From assembly GCA_031362985.1 (NCBI GenBank), contig JANLTO010000179.1, positions 10,831 through 74,830 of the forward strand: a DNA stretch of 64,000 nucleotides. The letters are read 5' to 3'. Below, in pieces: positions 62,065-64,000 of the stretch. The notes under the pieces were generated by a model. That model saw only the letters and a program-made list of their open reading frames with translations, made no database searches and had not been told where the DNA came from. Positions within the stretch are counted from its first letter, which is position 1. Each line of letters starts with the position of its first letter. Source of the stretch: SHZL01 sp031362985 (lineage in GTDB: Bacteria > Pseudomonadota > Gammaproteobacteria > Xanthomonadales > SZUA-36). Both the position numbers and the translations under genes were made by a program.

Positions 62065-63345
62065 TTATTTGCCGACACACAAGGCGAACTGATCCGCCAG
62101 TATGCCCATGCCCTCTTCGAGGTGCTCAAACGGGATTGTGAGCGGAGCCAGCAGGCGGATTACATTGCTGCGCACGCCGCACGAAAGTATCAGCAAACCA
62201 TTCTTGCCTGCTGCCGCAACCAGCGCCTTCGTCAGGTCGGCGTCCGGCTGGTTTACATCACCGTTGCGCACCAGTTCCATGGCCACCATGGCGCCTTTGC
62301 CGCGAACGTCCCCGATACGGTCCGGAAACTTTACCTGCAAGGCGTGCAAGCCTTTCTTCATGCGTAGGCCAACTTCCAGCGCCCTGTCGCACAGTTTCTC
62401 CCGCTGGATCACTTCGAACGCAGCCAGGCCGGCGGCGCAGCCCAGCGGGGAACCGGCATAGGTACCGCCCAGTCCACCGGGGTCCGGCCCGTCCATGACA
62501 TCGCGTTTGCCAATGACGGCGGCAATGGGAAAACCCCCTGCAATACCTTTGGCCAGTGTGATGATATCGGGCTGTACATCTTCATGTTCGCAGGCAAACA
62601 TCTTGCCGGTGCGACCAAACCCGGTCTGGATTTCATCGCAAATGAAAATGATTCCATGCCGGTCGCATACTTCCCGCAAACTTCCCAGGAATCCATCCGG
62701 CACCGGGTAGAAACCGCCCTCGCCCTGCACCGGTTCGATAACGATGGCGGCCACGCGTGCCGGCTCAATGTCATTCTTGAACAACTGCTCCAGCGCATGC
62801 AGGGAGTCCGCGGCGCTGACACCCAGGTATTCGGCCGGAAACGGCGCATGGTAAATTTCCGGGGTGAATGGCCCAAAACCTTTTTTGTATGGCACGACCT
62901 TGCCGGTCAGGCCCATGCACAGGTTGGTACGTCCATGGAAGCCCCCGCTAAACGCAATGATTCCAGGCCGGCCCGTGCGGGCGCGTGCGATCTTGACTGC
63001 GTTCTCAATCGCCTCGGCGCCGGTTGAAACCAGTACCGCACGGGCATCCTCGAAAGGCGCAATGCCCGTTAGTTTTTCCGCCAACTCAACGGCGTTGGTG
63101 TACGGGGTGATCATGATGCAGGTGTGGCTGAACGCAGCTACCTGCTCGCTAATGGCCTTGACGATATCCGGGTGGCTGTGGCCGGTATTGACTACCGCAA
63201 TGCCTGCGGCGAAATCAATGTAGCGCTTGCCTTCGATATCCCATACTTCGGCATTGCGCGCCTTCTGAATGAAAACCGGCAGCATGTTTCCCATGCCACG
63301 GGCAAAAACCTTGTTTTTTCGCTCTTGCCACTGTGCATTGTTCAT
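62065..63345 (-). CDS. gabT: 4-Aminobutyrate aminotransferase
   Basis: The 426 residues are a class III PLP aminotransferase. Marks are GKRYIDFAAGIAVVNTGHSHP, VSTGAEAIENAVKIARARTG, the EPVQGEGGFYPVPDGFL segment, FICDEIQTGFGRTGKMFACEH, and the PLP lysine in ITLAKGIAGGFPIAAV. The IAVVNTGHSHP and ICDEIQTGFGRTG forms favour GabT over ornithine transaminase. It moves the amino group of GABA to 2-oxoglutarate. No succinate-semialdehyde dehydrogenase lies in the window. Confidence 0.88.
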   Translation of the reverse strand: MNNAQWQERKNKVFARGMGNMLPVFIQKARNAEVWDIEGKRYIDFAAGIAVVNTGHSHPDIVKAISEQVAAFSHTCIMITPYTNAVELAEKLTGIAPFEDARAVLVSTGAEAIENAVKIARARTGRPGIIAFSGGFHGRTNLCMGLTGKVVPYKKGFGPFTPEIYHAPFPAEYLGVSAADSLHALEQLFKNDIEPARVAAIVIEPVQGEGGFYPVPDGFLGSLREVCDRHGIIFICDEIQTGFGRTGKMFACEHEDVQPDIITLAKGIAGGFPIAAVIGKRDVMDGPDPGGLGGTYAGSPLGCAAGLAAFEVIQREKLCDRALEVGLRMKKGLHALQVKFPDRIGDVRGKGAMVAMELVRNGDVNQPDADLTKALVAAAGKNGLLILSCGVRSNVIRLLAPLTIPFEHLEEGMGILADQFALCVGK

Positions 63346-63350
63346 AGTAC

Positions 63351-64000
63351 CTACGGATCCTCTTTATCCAATGGGGACTTCAACGGAAACGGATCGCGGT
63401 CCGATCCTTTGATTGACGCAATAACACCCACTGTCATGATGCCGATGATGAGGCCCATCGATACTCCGGTCGGGATGTGGTAGTGGTTGCTAAGCATCAT
63501 CTTCACGCCTACGAAAGCGAGAATGAACACCAACGAGTGCTTCAGGTAGCGGAATTTTGCCATGTAACCAGCCAGCACAAAATACAGTGAACGCAAGCCG
63601 AGAATGGCAAACAGATTCGACGTGAAGATGATAAAGGGATCGCGCGTCACCGCAAATACCGCAGGAATGGAATCCACCGCGAACATGACATCGCTGGTTT
63701 CCACCATGAGCAAGGCAAGAAATAGTGGAGTGCCCACGGTCCTGCCGTGAGATTTCACGAAAAAATGGGTGCCGTGGTATTGGTTGGTGAACGGCAGCCA
63801 AGTGCGCGCGAGTTTCACCAGCGCGTTTTCTCCCGGTTCGACCGTTTCCTGCCTCAGGATGAGCATTTTTACTGCCGTGTAGATCAACAGTGCACCAAAG
63901 ACGTACACGACCCAGTCAAAGGTATTGATCAAGGCAACGCCCAGCCCGATCATCAGACCACGCAAAACTACTGCGCCTATGATGCCCCAGAACAGGACGC
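63351..64000 (-). CDS. TerC family integral membrane protein, 5'-truncated
   Basis: The frame is open to the right edge; about 216 residues are seen, and the N-terminal third is missing. Segments VLFWGIIGAVVLRGLMIGLG, LLMVETSDVMFAVDSIPAVFAVTRDPFIIFTSNLFAILGLRSLYFVL, and HSLVFILAFVGVKMML are the family's membrane helices, with the DSIPA motif thought to bind metal. TerC/Alx proteins export manganese or other metals. The C-terminus is acidic and short. It lies 5 bp upstream of gabT on the same strand. Confidence 0.88.
   Translation of the reverse strand, partial: VLFWGIIGAVVLRGLMIGLGVALINTFDWVVYVFGALLIYTAVKMLILRQETVEPGENALVKLARTWLPFTNQYHGTHFFVKSHGRTVGTPLFLALLMVETSDVMFAVDSIPAVFAVTRDPFIIFTSNLFAILGLRSLYFVLAGYMAKFRYLKHSLVFILAFVGVKMMLSNHYHIPTGVSMGLIIGIMTVGVIASIKGSDRDPFPLKSPLDKEDP

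Overview
The window (about 56% G+C by eye) looks like chromosomal DNA from a free-living, aerobic, probably marine or sediment gammaproteobacterium. aceK, yceH, msrPQ, alaA, a bacterial-type ppc and the pst set all fit that class. The many exported peptidases and long beta-propeller proteins recall Chromatiales-related heterotrophs such as Woeseiaceae, but that placement is inference. I see no rRNA, tRNA, CRISPR array, transposase or phage genes.

Layout. 1-5.7 kb: tail of a PhyH-type dioxygenase, a BtuF-like binding protein, a DUF885 peptidase, adenosine deaminase, a glutaredoxin-like protein and a PrsW-type membrane protease. 5.8-8.7 kb: an exported protein combining a HELVH metalloprotease-like domain, a propeller and a probable outer-membrane barrel. 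8.8-13.1 kb: a co-directional regulatory block. It holds a PP2C phosphatase, an RsbW-like kinase, a STAS antagonist, an ECF sigma factor, its membrane anti-sigma factor, and a membrane-anchored protein built almost entirely of Ala-Asp-Lys triplets. A 30-bp motif is shared by the upstream regions of the sigma gene and the repeat-protein gene. 13.2-21.9 kb: a caa3-type cytochrome oxidase operon flanked by two paralogous SEC-C/2OG-Fe(II) oxygenases.

21.9-38.5 kb: two very large Asp-box propeller proteins around a small exported protein, then aceK, a haloalkane dehalogenase, msrQ, msrP, an M3 oligopeptidase lipoprotein, a TPR protein and a DUF2141 protein. 38.5-48 kb: a serC-serA-ppc operon, a transglutaminase/TPR lipoprotein, alaA and a second DUF885 peptidase. 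48.1-56.2 kb: a phosphate block, transcribed as 2-phosphoglycerate kinase, apgM-like mutase, pstS, a PhoU fusion, pstC, pstA and two different pstB genes, with a Pho-box-like site before pstS. 56.4-64 kb: N-formylglutamate amidohydrolase, M13 peptidase, methionine-type aminotransferase, yceH, a crotonase, gabT and a partial TerC.

The two most unusual systems are these. First, the partner-switching/ECF/ADK-repeat block. Second, the phosphate locus: its two PstB ATPases carry complementary motif losses that predict an obligate heterodimer with one active site, its PhoU is fused to a cysteine-less LMW-phosphatase-like domain, and an archaeal-type 2-phosphoglycerate kinase and phosphoglycerate mutase sit directly upstream.
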